From positions 248,001 to 312,000 of the forward strand of contig NZ_VUOE01000003.1 of NCBI RefSeq assembly GCF_008386635.1: a stretch of 64,000 bases of DNA. Direction: 5' to 3'. Numbering within the stretch: position 1 is the first letter of the stretch; the number at the start of each line of letters is the position of its first letter. Below the pieces are notes generated by a model that was not told where the DNA came from, did no database searches, and saw nothing but the letters and a program-made list of their open reading frames with translations. Made by a program: the position numbers and the translations under genes. Shown one piece after another: positions 26,759 to 36,008 of the stretch. Origin of the DNA: Maribacter flavus. GTDB taxonomy: Bacteria; Bacteroidota; Bacteroidia; Flavobacteriales; Flavobacteriaceae.

Positions 26759-27526
26759 TTAACCTTCGTTCCTATATTTTTCTATGGCTTCCCTTATTTT
26801 TTCGATCCTGTTTTCCGGGTCGGGATGTGTACTCTGAAATTCAGGGACCCGGTTTGGACCGGCGGCCGCCTTTAATATTTCCATGACCTTGATCATTTCA
26901 TTGGGGTCATAGCCGGATTGTATCATGAACAAAACGCCCAGTTCGTCACTTTCCAATTCGTCGTCCCTACCATTGGTCAAAAGGGTATTCTGTCCAATGC
27001 TGCCTACAATATCGCCCATATCCGCACCTACGGAGGCTCCCATCGTCACTGTTTGCCAGAAGGTACTTTCCGCGATCCGTTCGGCGGAATGCCTACCGAT
27101 CACATGCCCGATTTCATGGCCCAAAACCCCCGCAAGTTGGGCTTCGTTCAATTGGCGGAATAGGGCATAGGTAATAAAACACTGTCCGCCGGGCAAGGCA
27201 AAGGCATTGATCGTGCGGTCATCGGCCAACAGATGAAAATCGTATTTATAGGGTGTTTGTTGGGCGATGCTGTTATTCACCAAGCGGTTTCCAACGGCAT
27301 CCACAAAGGCCTGTAATTTTTCATCGGGGTAGAGTCCGCCGTGCTGTTGGGTCATTTCCGGAGCGCTTTGCAATCCAATGGCGATTTCCTGCTCCGGGGA
27401 CATGTTAATGGTTTGGGTACGGCCAGTATACGGGTTTTCCTCCTTGTTGTTGCATTTTTGGATAAAGGCGAAAGCCACTATGGCCAAACCGATAAAAATT
27501 CGGATTTTCCAACTTCCTCTTCTCAT
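26759..27526 (-). CDS. M48-family zinc metallopeptidase, membrane-anchored or exported
   Basis: A 255-residue protein with an N-terminal hydrophobic segment (residues 8-22) and an M48 catalytic domain. The zinc site is HEIGHVIGRH (137-146), with the third ligand in ELESDELG near 190-197. It resembles the LoiP/YcaL/BepA-like periplasmic M48 peptidases that handle misfolded outer-membrane proteins, without the TPR domain of BepA. The upstream gap of 40 bases to the M15 gene contains the palindrome GTTCTATAGTAGAAC (27536-27550). Confidence 0.88.
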   Translation of the reverse strand: MRRGSWKIRIFIGLAIVAFAFIQKCNNKEENPYTGRTQTINMSPEQEIAIGLQSAPEMTQQHGGLYPDEKLQAFVDAVGNRLVNNSIAQQTPYKYDFHLLADDRTINAFALPGGQCFITYALFRQLNEAQLAGVLGHEIGHVIGRHSAERIAESTFWQTVTMGASVGADMGDIVGSIGQNTLLTNGRDDELESDELGVLFMIQSGYDPNEMIKVMEILKAAAGPNRVPEFQSTHPDPENRIEKIREAIEKYRNEG

Positions 27527-27566
27527 AATGTTAGTGTTCTATAGTAGAACCTAATATACAAAAGAG

Positions 27567-28295
27567 TTACAGAAGTGCTCTATTGATGTCCAAAATATTG
27601 TTTTGGATATAACTGCGCAAAAAGGCCCGTGTAAAGTGTTCCGCGCCATAAAACTCCTCTTTTTCAAGTAGGGCTACCACATTGATGCCCCGGTAGGCTT
27701 CCAACATGGGTATGGACAAAGGAGCGTAGCTATAATGCCAGGGCTCATACTTGAATCCCCTTCTTTTTGGGTCGTCCGTATAGACCAAGTAATAACCGTA
27801 GGTTTCTGAATTCTTGTCCATCCATAACTTAAAGTCCTCATAAGGACCGCCGTTGCCATATTTTTCAGGGTCGAGTACATCGCCCTCCACATTCCTGTAA
27901 CCATCGATTATATCGGCATCCGTGCCCCAATGGTGCCTGCTGGTCCCGGGAATGGTCGAATACTCGATTATTTTTTCAATGGCCGCCATGGGTTCCATAC
28001 CTTCATCGGTATAGGTAATGTACTTGCGTTCAAAAATACCTTCCTGTCTACTGAAATCCCGGAAACTGGAAACTATTTTAAGGTCGATGCCATCTGAATA
28101 GGCCGCCTTTTTCATTTCCAAAAAAGCGTCGTGCGCTTCTTTTCGAAGGTTGATATCCTTTCCAAATAGTTCAATGTTCGCCTTTCCCATCAATTCTGCC
28201 GTGGAATAACCCATGTCCTGTATGATTAGGTTAGGAAGCAAGGAAAGCCCCAAGGCCGCTCCGCTACTTTTTTGGATAAAGGATCTTCTCTTCAT
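27567..28295 (-). CDS. M15-family D-alanyl-D-alanine carboxypeptidase (VanY-like)
   Basis: A 242-residue exported peptidase, likely trimming the terminal D-Ala of peptidoglycan stem peptides. The start MKRRSFIQKSSG with a following hydrophobic run resembles a Tat-type leader (RRSFIQ). Zinc ligands fit H121 and D128 in SRHHWGTDAD (119-128) and H187 in EPWHYSY. The usual Ala at position 126 is Asp. It lies upstream of the M48 gene in the same direction. Confidence 0.85.
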   Translation of the reverse strand: MKRRSFIQKSSGAALGLSLLPNLIIQDMGYSTAELMGKANIELFGKDINLRKEAHDAFLEMKKAAYSDGIDLKIVSSFRDFSRQEGIFERKYITYTDEGMEPMAAIEKIIEYSTIPGTSRHHWGTDADIIDGYRNVEGDVLDPEKYGNGGPYEDFKLWMDKNSETYGYYLVYTDDPKRRGFKYEPWHYSYAPLSIPMLEAYRGINVVALLEKEEFYGAEHFTRAFLRSYIQNNILDINRALL

Positions 28296-28457
28296 TTTTT
28301 GTTTTTTTCCGATGGGTTAACAATACCCATTAAAATTACTTAAAAATAGTGTGCAGACCGATTTTCATCGAACAACACAATGAATACATAACGTACAAAG
28401 CCTTCGAAATATTACCTTTTTTTATTTCTGAAATAGCTATTTGGAAAGATTACGAAA

Positions 28458-29618
28458 CTATCTAGCGAGGTATAAAAAGCCTTGGTACTTCAAATCTAGA
28501 TCCAACATGTCTATCGTGTAAAAGTAAACCCCAATGGGTAGGCCATCCTCCCGACCGAATACAATGTTGCCAACATTGGAAAATCCTTCGAATTCATCCA
28601 CGTAGTTCGCCTGTTCGAATACTTTTAGCCCAAAACGGTCGTAGATGCGCACCATATTGTTGGGCGATTCCGCCAACTCCTCCACAAAAAAGCGGTCGTT
28701 GATACCGTCCCCGTTGGGCGAAACAAAAAAGTTGTCCAAGGTAAGCACTTCTTTTTCCAAAGGTTCAAATGGTATTTGGGACACCCCTAAGGTTATGATT
28801 TCATAATCGTTGGGAACAAAAGTGGCCGATGTTGTAAACCCCTGCTCCAAATCGCCCGTAACAAAAGTGGCCTCCAAGTTGATCCACCGTTGGGACACTT
28901 TGCTCCACCCCACGGGAATGATGGTCGTGGCATCATCGGTTAGGTTGGCCATGTTGCTTTCCCTGTTCCAAGAGATGGAAATTGTGGAAGGAACGCTGCC
29001 TTCCAAGCGCCAAAATTCCATATTGGAAACGGCGGCAATATCCACGTCCAATACCTCAATGTTGAAGTCGCCCGGTATGACCGACTGTGTACTTGGATTT
29101 TGGAAAAAATAGGCACACTTGGCAAAGGGGTTTACGCTTTCAGAATTCAAGGTCAGTGGCCGCAAAGCGTCGTTGCTGCCCACGGGAAACATAAAATCCT
29201 GTTTGTTGGTGATGGCGGCATAGCCGTTTATTTTTTGAAGGTTGCCTTCCCCGTTGTAAAAGGCATCCGCCAAGAAGTTGTAGTACACGGCAGGGTTCGC
29301 CTTTGGGGTAAAAATATCCCCGAAAATGAAATTGGTGTTGTTACGGGTATCCAGACCCAAAGTGAGAATGAGGTCGTTTTCAACGGCCACTTCCACATCG
29401 TAGAACAAGGGCACTACCGTTCCAAAAACCGAAACGTTGTCCCCATAAAAACCAACGAGGCCAAGGTTTTCGTCAAAGGGGGCATCGTTGATCAGGTCTG
29501 TATGAAAACCTAGGCTACCTCCGTCATGGATGCGGAGGTTTCCATTGTTGTATAGTGCCGTTTGGGCGGTTAGCCCTCCCAATCCAAAAAGAACCGATAT
29601 AAAAACAAGGATTCTCAT
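28458..29618 (-). CDS. Type IX secreted protein with type B gliding-motility C-terminal domain
   Basis: A 386-residue protein with signal peptide (1-18, ending LTAQ) and a C-terminal domain of about 85 residues beginning near 300: FFVSPNGDGINDRF, then RIYDRFGLKVFEQ, and GVYFYTIDM close to the end. This is the type B CTD that directs export through the type IX system and attachment at the surface, generally with a PorP/SprF-like helper. The rest is beta-rich and unrecognised. It starts 3 bases after the large tail-fibre-like gene and must be co-transcribed with it. Confidence 0.87.
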   Translation of the reverse strand: MRILVFISVLFGLGGLTAQTALYNNGNLRIHDGGSLGFHTDLINDAPFDENLGLVGFYGDNVSVFGTVVPLFYDVEVAVENDLILTLGLDTRNNTNFIFGDIFTPKANPAVYYNFLADAFYNGEGNLQKINGYAAITNKQDFMFPVGSNDALRPLTLNSESVNPFAKCAYFFQNPSTQSVIPGDFNIEVLDVDIAAVSNMEFWRLEGSVPSTISISWNRESNMANLTDDATTIIPVGWSKVSQRWINLEATFVTGDLEQGFTTSATFVPNDYEIITLGVSQIPFEPLEKEVLTLDNFFVSPNGDGINDRFFVEELAESPNNMVRIYDRFGLKVFEQANYVDEFEGFSNVGNIVFGREDGLPIGVYFYTIDMLDLDLKYQGFLYLAR

Positions 29619-29621
29619 GGG

Positions 29622-32600
29622 CTATTCCTTTTTGGAGAGCATTTTTTTTATAGTCTCCACTTGGGTTTTTAACGCTTCCAATTCTTTGGAAAGTTCCAAA
29701 TTCTCTTCCTGTAGCGCTTCTATCTTTTTCTCCTGTTCTATGGTATGAAGGAAGAGCTCTTCGATTTTTTCGAGGTTAATTCTGGATGCCTCTCCGAGAT
29801 TCCAAAATCCTTGTGCTTTGATTTCTTTTGCAGATTGTACTCCCGGTAAATGTTTGTTCTGTTTTACAAATTGTTCAATTTCAGAAAGGCTCTTAAATGT
29901 ATAACCTTCGTTTAAAGGAGATGTTCCCGTAAAATATTTTTGAAAGACGTAATCAGGTGTAGTATCAACGAAATCACCATCAGTTATAATATTTCCAGTT
30001 GAACTTATTGTACCCCCAGTTATTATATTTTGACCGCCAAAATCAGGAATCACTGCGGATCCTGGTATACTTCCTGCAGGTATAGCTCCTCCATCGAAGC
30101 CAATTTCGTTTGTTCCGGAAATGGTAATCCCTGCCCCAGCGGTGTAGACCGTATCGTCGTCTCCGTCGTCCAGACCTGCCGGCCTGTTGGCCAAGCTTGC
30201 CCATTCACCGTCGAAGTCATCGTTGACGTCAAGGTCAAGGTCCACAGGTATACCGGTAAGGTTTGTCCAGTCCACGGCTATTGTACCACCATCGAAGCTG
30301 ATTTCGTTTGTTCCGGAAATGGTAATCCCTGCCCCAGCGGTGTAGACCGTATCGTCGTCTCCGTCGTCCAGACCTGCCGGCCTGTTGGCCAAGCTTGCCC
30401 ATTCACCGTCGAAGTCATCGTTGACGTCAAGGTCAAGGTCCGCAGGTATACCGGTAAGGTTTGTCCAGTCCACGGCTATTGTACCACCATCGAAGCTGAT
30501 TTCGTTTGTTCCGGAAATGGTAATCCCTGCCCCAGCGGTGTAGACCGTATCGTCGTCTCCGTCGTCCAGACCTGCCGGCCTGTTGGCCAAGCTTGCCCAT
30601 TCACCGTCGAAGTCATCGTTGACGTCAAGGTCAAGGTTCGCTGGTATTCCTGTCAAAGTTGACCAATCAGCCGCTCCAACTGCAGGAGCATCAATCCAGT
30701 CCGTTTGTGTACCTGTTGAAGATAATATTTGGCCTGGAGTTCCGGCATCACCATCTTTATCCAAAAGTAGGTTGTCCAAGGTTAGACTTTGAAATATAGT
30801 AACGTTCGTATTGCCTCCGTCTTCCTCTATTCTTAGGGCTTCCTCTCCACCAACTGAAAAGCCAATTTCATCTGCGGCTGGTCTAAACATACCCGTATTG
30901 GCATCATCGCCTGTACTAAAACTATATGCTGGTTCTGCTTCTGTTCCTCCTGTTGAAGAAAATTGATTACCTCTAATTTCACCTTCTACATCAAGTTTTC
31001 TGTCGGGGGTATTTGTCCCAACTCCAAGATAATTGTTCGCAGTGTCCCAAAACAATTGTACATTATTCTCAGTAGGCGCACCAGTTGCATCGGCAAAAAA
31101 TATTGATCCGGTAATACCTGTTAAACTTCCGGGTACATCCTGCCATGCCACCCCGGTTCCGGTAGAGGTCAAAACTTGCCCATTTGTTCCAATGGCATTT
31201 GTATTATCGGCTACCAATCCACCCAGTTGTAGACGTTCGGGAACCAAAACATTCGTGGTTCCGGCTGTATTTGTAACAGTCAAAGCCCTTATATTTCCAG
31301 CCGTAAGACTTACCAAATCCGGGGTAAATTCATCAAAATGTAGTCCCGTATCCAAATCGCCATTAAGATAAAAACCTAGGGGACTAGCTGTTGCGAAACC
31401 ATTGCTCAAAGTAGTTCCATCTACATGTAATGCTGCGGAGGCATTAAAAGCAGGGTTCTGTGAAATCCCAATGGTTCCTGTTCCAATAAAAGTTAGGGCA
31501 TTGGCACCAAAATTGTAAATGCGATCTTCATTGTCTTGGGTAAGATCGTCAGTTGCCAAATTAGAAATTGTTAAGGTATTGTCAGCCCAGATAACATCAG
31601 TGCCATCGGTTGTAAGGATTTGTCCATCCAATCCTTCAGCTATTTTTTCTATGGTTACGCTATTATCTGCCAAGTCTTCCGTAGCAATGGACAAATCAGC
31701 GATTTCTGCTGAAGTAACGGCGTCTACTGCAATGGTTGCCAAACCGGTATTGTCCATGGAAATATCACCGTTTAATACTCTTTCTTGTGGTAAGTCCGTG
31801 ACATCACCTATCAATATGGTGCCATTTGTTAATACCGGAACTCCAGTACCATCGGTTCTGTCTTCTGCTACAATCCAAGCCCCTGTACCTGCATTGGCCG
31901 TGGCATCCCATTTAATAATTTGACCGTCTGCTGCCCCATTTTGATTGATATCTTCCAATAAAATAGTGCCATTGGTAATTTGAGCTGAACCAATAGTACC
32001 TACTGTAAATTCATTTCCTAAAGTTCCATCTCCCGTAATTGTAATTTGATCGGCTAATTCAGTAGAACCCCCACCACCTGCAAGGGCTGCGTCGATTCCG
32101 GCCAAGTGCGCCTCAACGTCTGGAGTTCCTGCAGTGTAGTTAGTTGGCGTTGCTGTTACCTCCACCCCGCTTGCATTCTGATCGTCAGTATTGTCAAGGT
32201 ACGGGCTGAGGTCAATCGGAGTCGCCGCCGCGTTGTTTGTAATCGTAAGTATGTCGGTGGTAAGTTCCAGGTCCTGAATCTCGTTGGTCGAATCATTATC
32301 TGGGTCAGCATAAAATGCACCGGCATTATTTACGATTAGGTTACCTGGTTGCGTACTTACAATATTTCCTCCAACTCCCGTTATTGCACCATCCACATAA
32401 GCTTTGGTTACAGCATCTTGGTCATCCACTGGTGTACCTATGTTTTTGATTAATAAGCCACCCGCATCGTTCCCGTCCGCTAAAACTTCATTGATATTTT
32501 GAAGTTCGTTATCGGGTTCGGCATCCGCATCGTTAACGTTTAAGGTAATTTCATTGCCATTCAGAATTGCAATATTTCCAGGGGTATCGTCCGTTGAAAT

Positions 32601-33416
32601 TGTTTGGTTGTCCGTACCGGCATTGTTAAAAAAACTCAAATCGATTTCATTACCATTTTCGATCTGCAAACGGTTGTCCGGCGTTAGTGTTAAGGTTTGA
32701 TCATCTGACCCTACCAAAGCCTCCAAATTGATACTATTGCTCCCTAAGCCCGTCGCCGGCACAATGGCCAAGGTATTGGTGTCCTTGTCAAAACTCAGTT
32801 CGTAAACGTCGTTCTGATCTTGCCACAATACAGTCCCATTGATATCGGTAGCGAGCACGTGGTTGGGAAGGCTGGACCCAATATCACGGGGCAGTATGGT
32901 TCCGTCTATGATGGCATCGGAATCCACGGATTCCGTTGCCAGTTCATCCGGGCCTACGGCCGCATCCCCCAGTTTGTTCCTTCCAATGGAGTTATCCTGT
33001 ATATCCACGCCATTAATACCACCATCGGCAATTTGTTCCGTACGTATACTGTTGGTTGCCACTTCTAGGTTATAGTTGCCCTGGGTCTGGGTAATGGCAA
33101 TGGTACTTCTAAGGTTTTCAATGGGGTCGTTCGTAATGGTAAAGCTTACGGCATCGCATAGGTTTACCCATTGGGCACCATTGAAATAATGGACGCATTC
33201 CGTATCCGTATTGTAGACCATACCCCCGCGCTGTGGGGCAATGGCCTCCATCTGGGCCGTGCTTACCTTGGAAATGACCAACACTCTGGAATTGCTTTCC
33301 AGTTCCAATAAGGAGCTCGGGTCTAGGGTCTGTGGATTGTCGCCAATTTTTATCTGTGCCATGGCTACGGAAGCAATCATTGACAAAACAAGGGATAGGA
33401 TACTGAGACGTTTCAT
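29622..33416 (-). CDS. Large tail-fibre-like repetitive surface protein
   Basis: A 1264-residue protein with a signal peptide (1-20, ending AMAQ). Residues about 20-90 hold a small domain with NTDTECVHYFNGAQWVNLCD, also common at the start of Bacteroidota tail-fibre-like proteins. A long Asn/Asp/Thr/Gly-rich body follows, with short motifs such as GQILSSTGT and TNGQVLTSTGTGVAWQD. Three 66-residue repeats lie at about 926-1105 (WASLANRPAGLDDGDDDTVY in each). The C-terminus (1170-1264) resembles an S74-type chaperone edge (HLPGVQSAKEI) and ends in a Glu/Lys coiled coil, pointing to trimers. Function unknown; probably a fibrous adhesin or scaffold for the CTD protein downstream. Confidence 0.82.
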   Translation of the reverse strand: MKRLSILSLVLSMIASVAMAQIKIGDNPQTLDPSSLLELESNSRVLVISKVSTAQMEAIAPQRGGMVYNTDTECVHYFNGAQWVNLCDAVSFTITNDPIENLRSTIAITQTQGNYNLEVATNSIRTEQIADGGINGVDIQDNSIGRNKLGDAAVGPDELATESVDSDAIIDGTILPRDIGSSLPNHVLATDINGTVLWQDQNDVYELSFDKDTNTLAIVPATGLGSNSINLEALVGSDDQTLTLTPDNRLQIENGNEIDLSFFNNAGTDNQTISTDDTPGNIAILNGNEITLNVNDADAEPDNELQNINEVLADGNDAGGLLIKNIGTPVDDQDAVTKAYVDGAITGVGGNIVSTQPGNLIVNNAGAFYADPDNDSTNEIQDLELTTDILTITNNAAATPIDLSPYLDNTDDQNASGVEVTATPTNYTAGTPDVEAHLAGIDAALAGGGGSTELADQITITGDGTLGNEFTVGTIGSAQITNGTILLEDINQNGAADGQIIKWDATANAGTGAWIVAEDRTDGTGVPVLTNGTILIGDVTDLPQERVLNGDISMDNTGLATIAVDAVTSAEIADLSIATEDLADNSVTIEKIAEGLDGQILTTDGTDVIWADNTLTISNLATDDLTQDNEDRIYNFGANALTFIGTGTIGISQNPAFNASAALHVDGTTLSNGFATASPLGFYLNGDLDTGLHFDEFTPDLVSLTAGNIRALTVTNTAGTTNVLVPERLQLGGLVADNTNAIGTNGQVLTSTGTGVAWQDVPGSLTGITGSIFFADATGAPTENNVQLFWDTANNYLGVGTNTPDRKLDVEGEIRGNQFSSTGGTEAEPAYSFSTGDDANTGMFRPAADEIGFSVGGEEALRIEEDGGNTNVTIFQSLTLDNLLLDKDGDAGTPGQILSSTGTQTDWIDAPAVGAADWSTLTGIPANLDLDVNDDFDGEWASLANRPAGLDDGDDDTVYTAGAGITISGTNEISFDGGTIAVDWTNLTGIPADLDLDVNDDFDGEWASLANRPAGLDDGDDDTVYTAGAGITISGTNEISFDGGTIAVDWTNLTGIPVDLDLDVNDDFDGEWASLANRPAGLDDGDDDTVYTAGAGITISGTNEIGFDGGAIPAGSIPGSAVIPDFGGQNIITGGTISSTGNIITDGDFVDTTPDYVFQKYFTGTSPLNEGYTFKSLSEIEQFVKQNKHLPGVQSAKEIKAQGFWNLGEASRINLEKIEELFLHTIEQEKKIEALQEENLELSKELEALKTQVETIKKMLSKKE
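30103..30637. repeat. Tandem 198-bp repeats inside the tail-fibre-like gene
   Basis: Copy 30103-30300 and copy 30301-30498 differ at a single base (A at 30244 against G at 30442, changing Val to Ala). A third, partial copy runs 30499 to about 30637 without a difference and then diverges. The period of 198 is a multiple of three, so the reading frame is kept. Such identity suggests a recent duplication or ongoing gene conversion. Confidence 0.93.
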
Positions 33417-33449
33417 ATGGCGCTATTTGACTTGAAAATAGTGGAAAAA

Positions 33450-33476
33450 CAAAAATAGGATTATCTCTAGGCCAAA
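33450..33476 (-). promoter_or_regulatory. Promoter of the tail-fibre-like gene
   Basis: On the minus strand TTTG (33476-33473) is followed after 15 bases by TATTTTTG (33457-33450), matching the Bacteroidota boxes with a slightly short spacer. The start codon is 33 bases further on. Confidence 0.5.
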
Positions 33477-33777
33477 CCTTTTTTTATAGTTAAAAAGATA
33501 GCCCGTACGGATAAAAGGTACATTAATTCGGTTAAAGCGAACTTATTTATATAGTATGCATGGGCATAGCGGTTTGGATGTTTTCCAAGGAAACCCAGGT
33601 AAACTTTCTTGGAAAAAGCCCGTAAAATATGTTAACGAAAGATATTTGCCTTAACATGGCGGACTTCGGCACATGGAATCCCTCCTCCGACCCAATAAAT
33701 TAACAAAAGTTTATTTGCTGGATTTTTTTTAAAATGTGCACATGTACGTAATTTATGAGCACTAAACAGGACTTGTG

Positions 33778-33785
33778 TATCTTTG
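33778..33785 (+). promoter_or_regulatory. -7 box of the CarboxypepD_reg-like pair
   Basis: TATCTTTG fits TAnnTTTG, 21 bases before the ATG at 33807. The -33 region has only TTTATG at 33752-33757. A start site here rules out the TTG at 33783 as initiation codon. Confidence 0.5.
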
Positions 33786-33806
33786 ACAAGTTCATACCTA
33801 TATATT

Positions 33807-34550
33807 ATGGCCAAGAGTTTACTTGCAGCGCTTTTGTTCTTTTCCACCTTTTTCTCGTATGCCCAAGACGATGGTAGAAGAATTATTTACGGACACGTTT
33901 TGTATAAAAATGTGGACGTGCCCAACGAATATGTAATCAATTCTACCAGTGAGGAGGCGACGGAAACGGACGAGGACGGCGAGTTCGCCATTCGGGTGAA
34001 GGAAGGTGACGAGTTGGTATTTACGGCAGTAAACTACCAGTACCAGATTGTAAAGATTACGCCGGAGATTCTGGAAAAAAATCGAATCATCGTGACCGTA
34101 AACGAAAAAATTACGGAACTGGACGAGGTGGTTGTCACCCCCGAAGACGAGGAGCGCTTTTTGCAATTACGGAACGAGGAGTTCAAAGAGGTGGAATATG
34201 AAATTGACAGGGGTACGGAAGTTGAAAATATCGCCCTTTCCCAAACGGACCGTGGCATGCAAGACGGACTTAACTTTGTGAACATCTTTAAGGCCATATT
34301 CAAGGCCAAGGCAGATGCGCCCGATGAAGGCCCGCAGGTAGCGGTGAGCGATGTGCTACGCAGGATCTATGACAACCGCTTTTTTATGGAGGACCTGCAA
34401 TTGCAACAGAGTCAGATCGAACCCTTTTTGACCTATTGTGACCAAAAATTACCCGCACGGTCCCTCTTGCGCAAGGAGAACGAATTTCAATTGATCGATT
34501 CCCTGGTGAATCTCAGTAAATCTTTCCGAGAGACCTCGAATGAGGAGTGA
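33807..34550 (+). CDS. Exported CarboxypepD_reg-like protein, copy 1
   Basis: A 247-residue protein from the ATG at 33807, with signal peptide (ending FSYAQ) and a carboxypeptidase-regulatory-like beta-sandwich (GHVLYKNVDVPNEYVIN through EDGEFAIRVKEGDELVFTAVNY), ending in the TonB-box-like segment ELDEVVVTP. In SusC-like receptors this domain precedes a barrel; here only about 120 helical, charged residues follow, so it is a free-standing form of unknown role. It overlaps the next gene by 11 bases (34540-34550). Confidence 0.82.
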   Translation: MAKSLLAALLFFSTFFSYAQDDGRRIIYGHVLYKNVDVPNEYVINSTSEEATETDEDGEFAIRVKEGDELVFTAVNYQYQIVKITPEILEKNRIIVTVNEKITELDEVVVTPEDEERFLQLRNEEFKEVEYEIDRGTEVENIALSQTDRGMQDGLNFVNIFKAIFKAKADAPDEGPQVAVSDVLRRIYDNRFFMEDLQLQQSQIEPFLTYCDQKLPARSLLRKENEFQLIDSLVNLSKSFRETSNEE

Positions 34551-35313
34551 GTTCCTTTTAGTGTTCATTTTTCCCGCTCTCGTTTTTTCACAAACCGGGG
34601 AAACCAAAAATTTGGAAGGTAGGGTTACCAGTAGGGATGGTGATGTCGCCGCGACGCACGTGTTGAACATTAGCACGCAAAAGGCCAGTATCACGGATGT
34701 CAATGGGTTTTTTAGCATCCCGGTGCGTGTGAACGATACCTTGGTTTTTTCGGCCGTCCAGTTCAAGAAAAAACAAATTGTAATCACACCCGCTATTTTT
34801 GGCAGTTCCAATATAGAAGTGCCCTTGGACGAGGCCTTGGAAGAATTGGACGAGGTGGTCGTTACCCCGTACAACCTATCCGGGAATATTTCCAAGGACC
34901 TGAAAATTTTGAATACGGAGCCCGTAGTAACTGCTTCCACCTTGGGCCTGCCAAATGCTTTTGTAAAAGTTCCTACCAAGGCGGAGCGGGAATTGTACGA
35001 GGCCACCTCGGGAAGCATAGGTATACCTTTGAACCCTATTTTGAATGGAATTTCCGGAAGGACCAAAATGCTTAAAAAACGTGTAGCGCGTGATAATCTG
35101 TACAGCCGTACCGGTCGGGTTCGGGAATTTTATGCGGATTCCCTCTACCAAACGGAACTGAAGATTCCCAAGGATCGAACGGATGACTTTTTTTATTTTT
35201 GTGAAGTGGATTCAGCTTTTCAAACCATAGTGGATAGCCATGACCTGATTCGGATTTGGGAATATCTTGAGCGAAGAAGTTTGGTCTACCGAAAGAACAA
35301 TGATCTGGATTAG
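34540..35313 (+). CDS. Exported CarboxypepD_reg-like protein, copy 2
   Basis: A 257-residue relative of the preceding gene with the same plan: signal peptide (ending FSQ), beta-sandwich (LEGRVTSRDGDVAATHVLN, then VNGFFSIPVRVNDTLVFSAVQF), ELDEVVVTP near 106-114, and a helical tail ending in RRSLVYRKNNDLD. The tail of both copies ends with a similar helix-rich block. The 11-base overlap shows they are translated together, and they may form a complex. No function is known. Confidence 0.82.
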   Translation: MRSEFLLVFIFPALVFSQTGETKNLEGRVTSRDGDVAATHVLNISTQKASITDVNGFFSIPVRVNDTLVFSAVQFKKKQIVITPAIFGSSNIEVPLDEALEELDEVVVTPYNLSGNISKDLKILNTEPVVTASTLGLPNAFVKVPTKAERELYEATSGSIGIPLNPILNGISGRTKMLKKRVARDNLYSRTGRVREFYADSLYQTELKIPKDRTDDFFYFCEVDSAFQTIVDSHDLIRIWEYLERRSLVYRKNNDLD

Positions 35314-35356
35314 CGCCTTTTTGGCATGTCCTTTGCTCAAATGCAATAAAAATGTG

Positions 35357-35378
35357 AAACCCTCATCGAGGGATTTGT
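35357..35378 (+). terminator. Weak hairpin after the CarboxypepD_reg-like pair
   Basis: CCCTC (35360-35364) and GAGGG (35368-35372) form a short stem with flanking A and T bases. The T-tract is poor, so termination here is uncertain and the unit may read on into the next genes. Confidence 0.35.
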
Positions 35379-35453
35379 TATGGTAAGTCCAATACCACTA
35401 CAGAAGGAAATGTTTAAGAATAAAGCTATTGACCTAATAAAAAAGCAAGAAAA

Positions 35454-35960
35454 GTGAAGAACCTTAAAGAAGGACTGTTTCTTTTTATCCTACCCTTACT
35501 GGCCTTTACGGCTGCCCATAAATTTTACATTAGCGTAACCAATGTGGGGTATTCCGAAAAGGACGATGCCCTTCAGGTCATTACCCGTGTTTTTTTGGAC
35601 GATATGAACGCTGTTCTAAAGGAGCGTTATGGTATCGATACACAGTTGGGCACGGCAGCTGAATCCGAGATGGACCGGGAGTATTTGGAGAAGTACCTTC
35701 GCTCCAAATTCATTGTTGAAATTGACGGCAAAAAAGTGGAGTATACCTTTCTGGGCAAGAAATACGATACGGATATGGTCATCTGTTACATAGAGGTACC
35801 CAAAATAAACCTTCCCAAAGTCACCAGCATTGCCATAACCAATGAAGTCCTTACGGATTTGTTCGACGATCAACAGAACGTGGTCCATTTCAAGATCAAT
35901 GGTCAAAAGAAGAGTTTCGTCCTCATAAAATCCGATACTAAAGGAATGTTAAATTTGTAA
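35454..35960 (+). CDS. Exported DUF6702-like protein
   Basis: A 168-residue protein with a GTG start (GTG AAG AAC) and a signal segment (LFLFILPLLAFTAAH). The mature part has HKFYISVTNVGYSEKDDALQ near 21-40 and FLDDMNAVLKERYG near 47-60, features I associate with DUF6702, a small flavobacterial family next to M1 peptidases. It is beta-rich with an acidic centre and no catalytic motif. The next gene starts within 50 bases, and its -7 box lies inside the end of this gene. Confidence 0.78.
   Translation: MKNLKEGLFLFILPLLAFTAAHKFYISVTNVGYSEKDDALQVITRVFLDDMNAVLKERYGIDTQLGTAAESEMDREYLEKYLRSKFIVEIDGKKVEYTFLGKKYDTDMVICYIEVPKINLPKVTSIAITNEVLTDLFDDQQNVVHFKINGQKKSFVLIKSDTKGMLNL
35950..35957 (+). promoter_or_regulatory. 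-7 box before the M1 peptidase gene
   Basis: TAAATTTG matches TAnnTTTG and overlaps the stop region of the DUF6702-like gene. It would give a start near 35963 and supports the M1 start at 36009 rather than 35964. Confidence 0.4.
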
Positions 35961-36008
35961 CGTATGTTAAGAAATTCTTTAAAAAACTTTAATTTCCCGC
36001 GCATTAAA

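Larger units (their letters stand above)
33417..33806. other. Intergenic region between divergent envelope genes
   Basis: This 390-base gap holds a promoter for the minus-strand tail-fibre-like gene (33450-33476), one for the plus-strand gene (33778-33785), and a 9-bp inverted repeat, TTTTCCAAG (33581-33589) with CTTGGAAAA (33608-33616). A possible minus-strand frame of 71 codons (33632-33847) overlaps the promoter and looks spurious. Confidence 0.6.

Noticed and set aside
25268-28295. Ankyrin/peptidase region as a toxin-immunity or defence island
   Set aside because: All proteins have export signals or membrane segments, no toxin domain is visible, and the genes have their own terminators.
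30064-30660. CRISPR-like regular repeats
   Set aside because: The repeats are 198 bp, contiguous, in frame and without spacers; they encode 66-residue protein units.
30030-30662. Open frame of 210 codons on the plus strand with repeated Cys-Pro rich units
   Set aside because: It is antisense to the repeats of the tail-fibre-like gene and exists only because the 198-bp unit lacks stops in that frame; composition is unlike a real protein.
33632-33847. 71-codon minus-strand frame in the intergenic region
   Set aside because: It covers the promoter and start of the divergent plus-strand gene and shows no recognisable protein feature.
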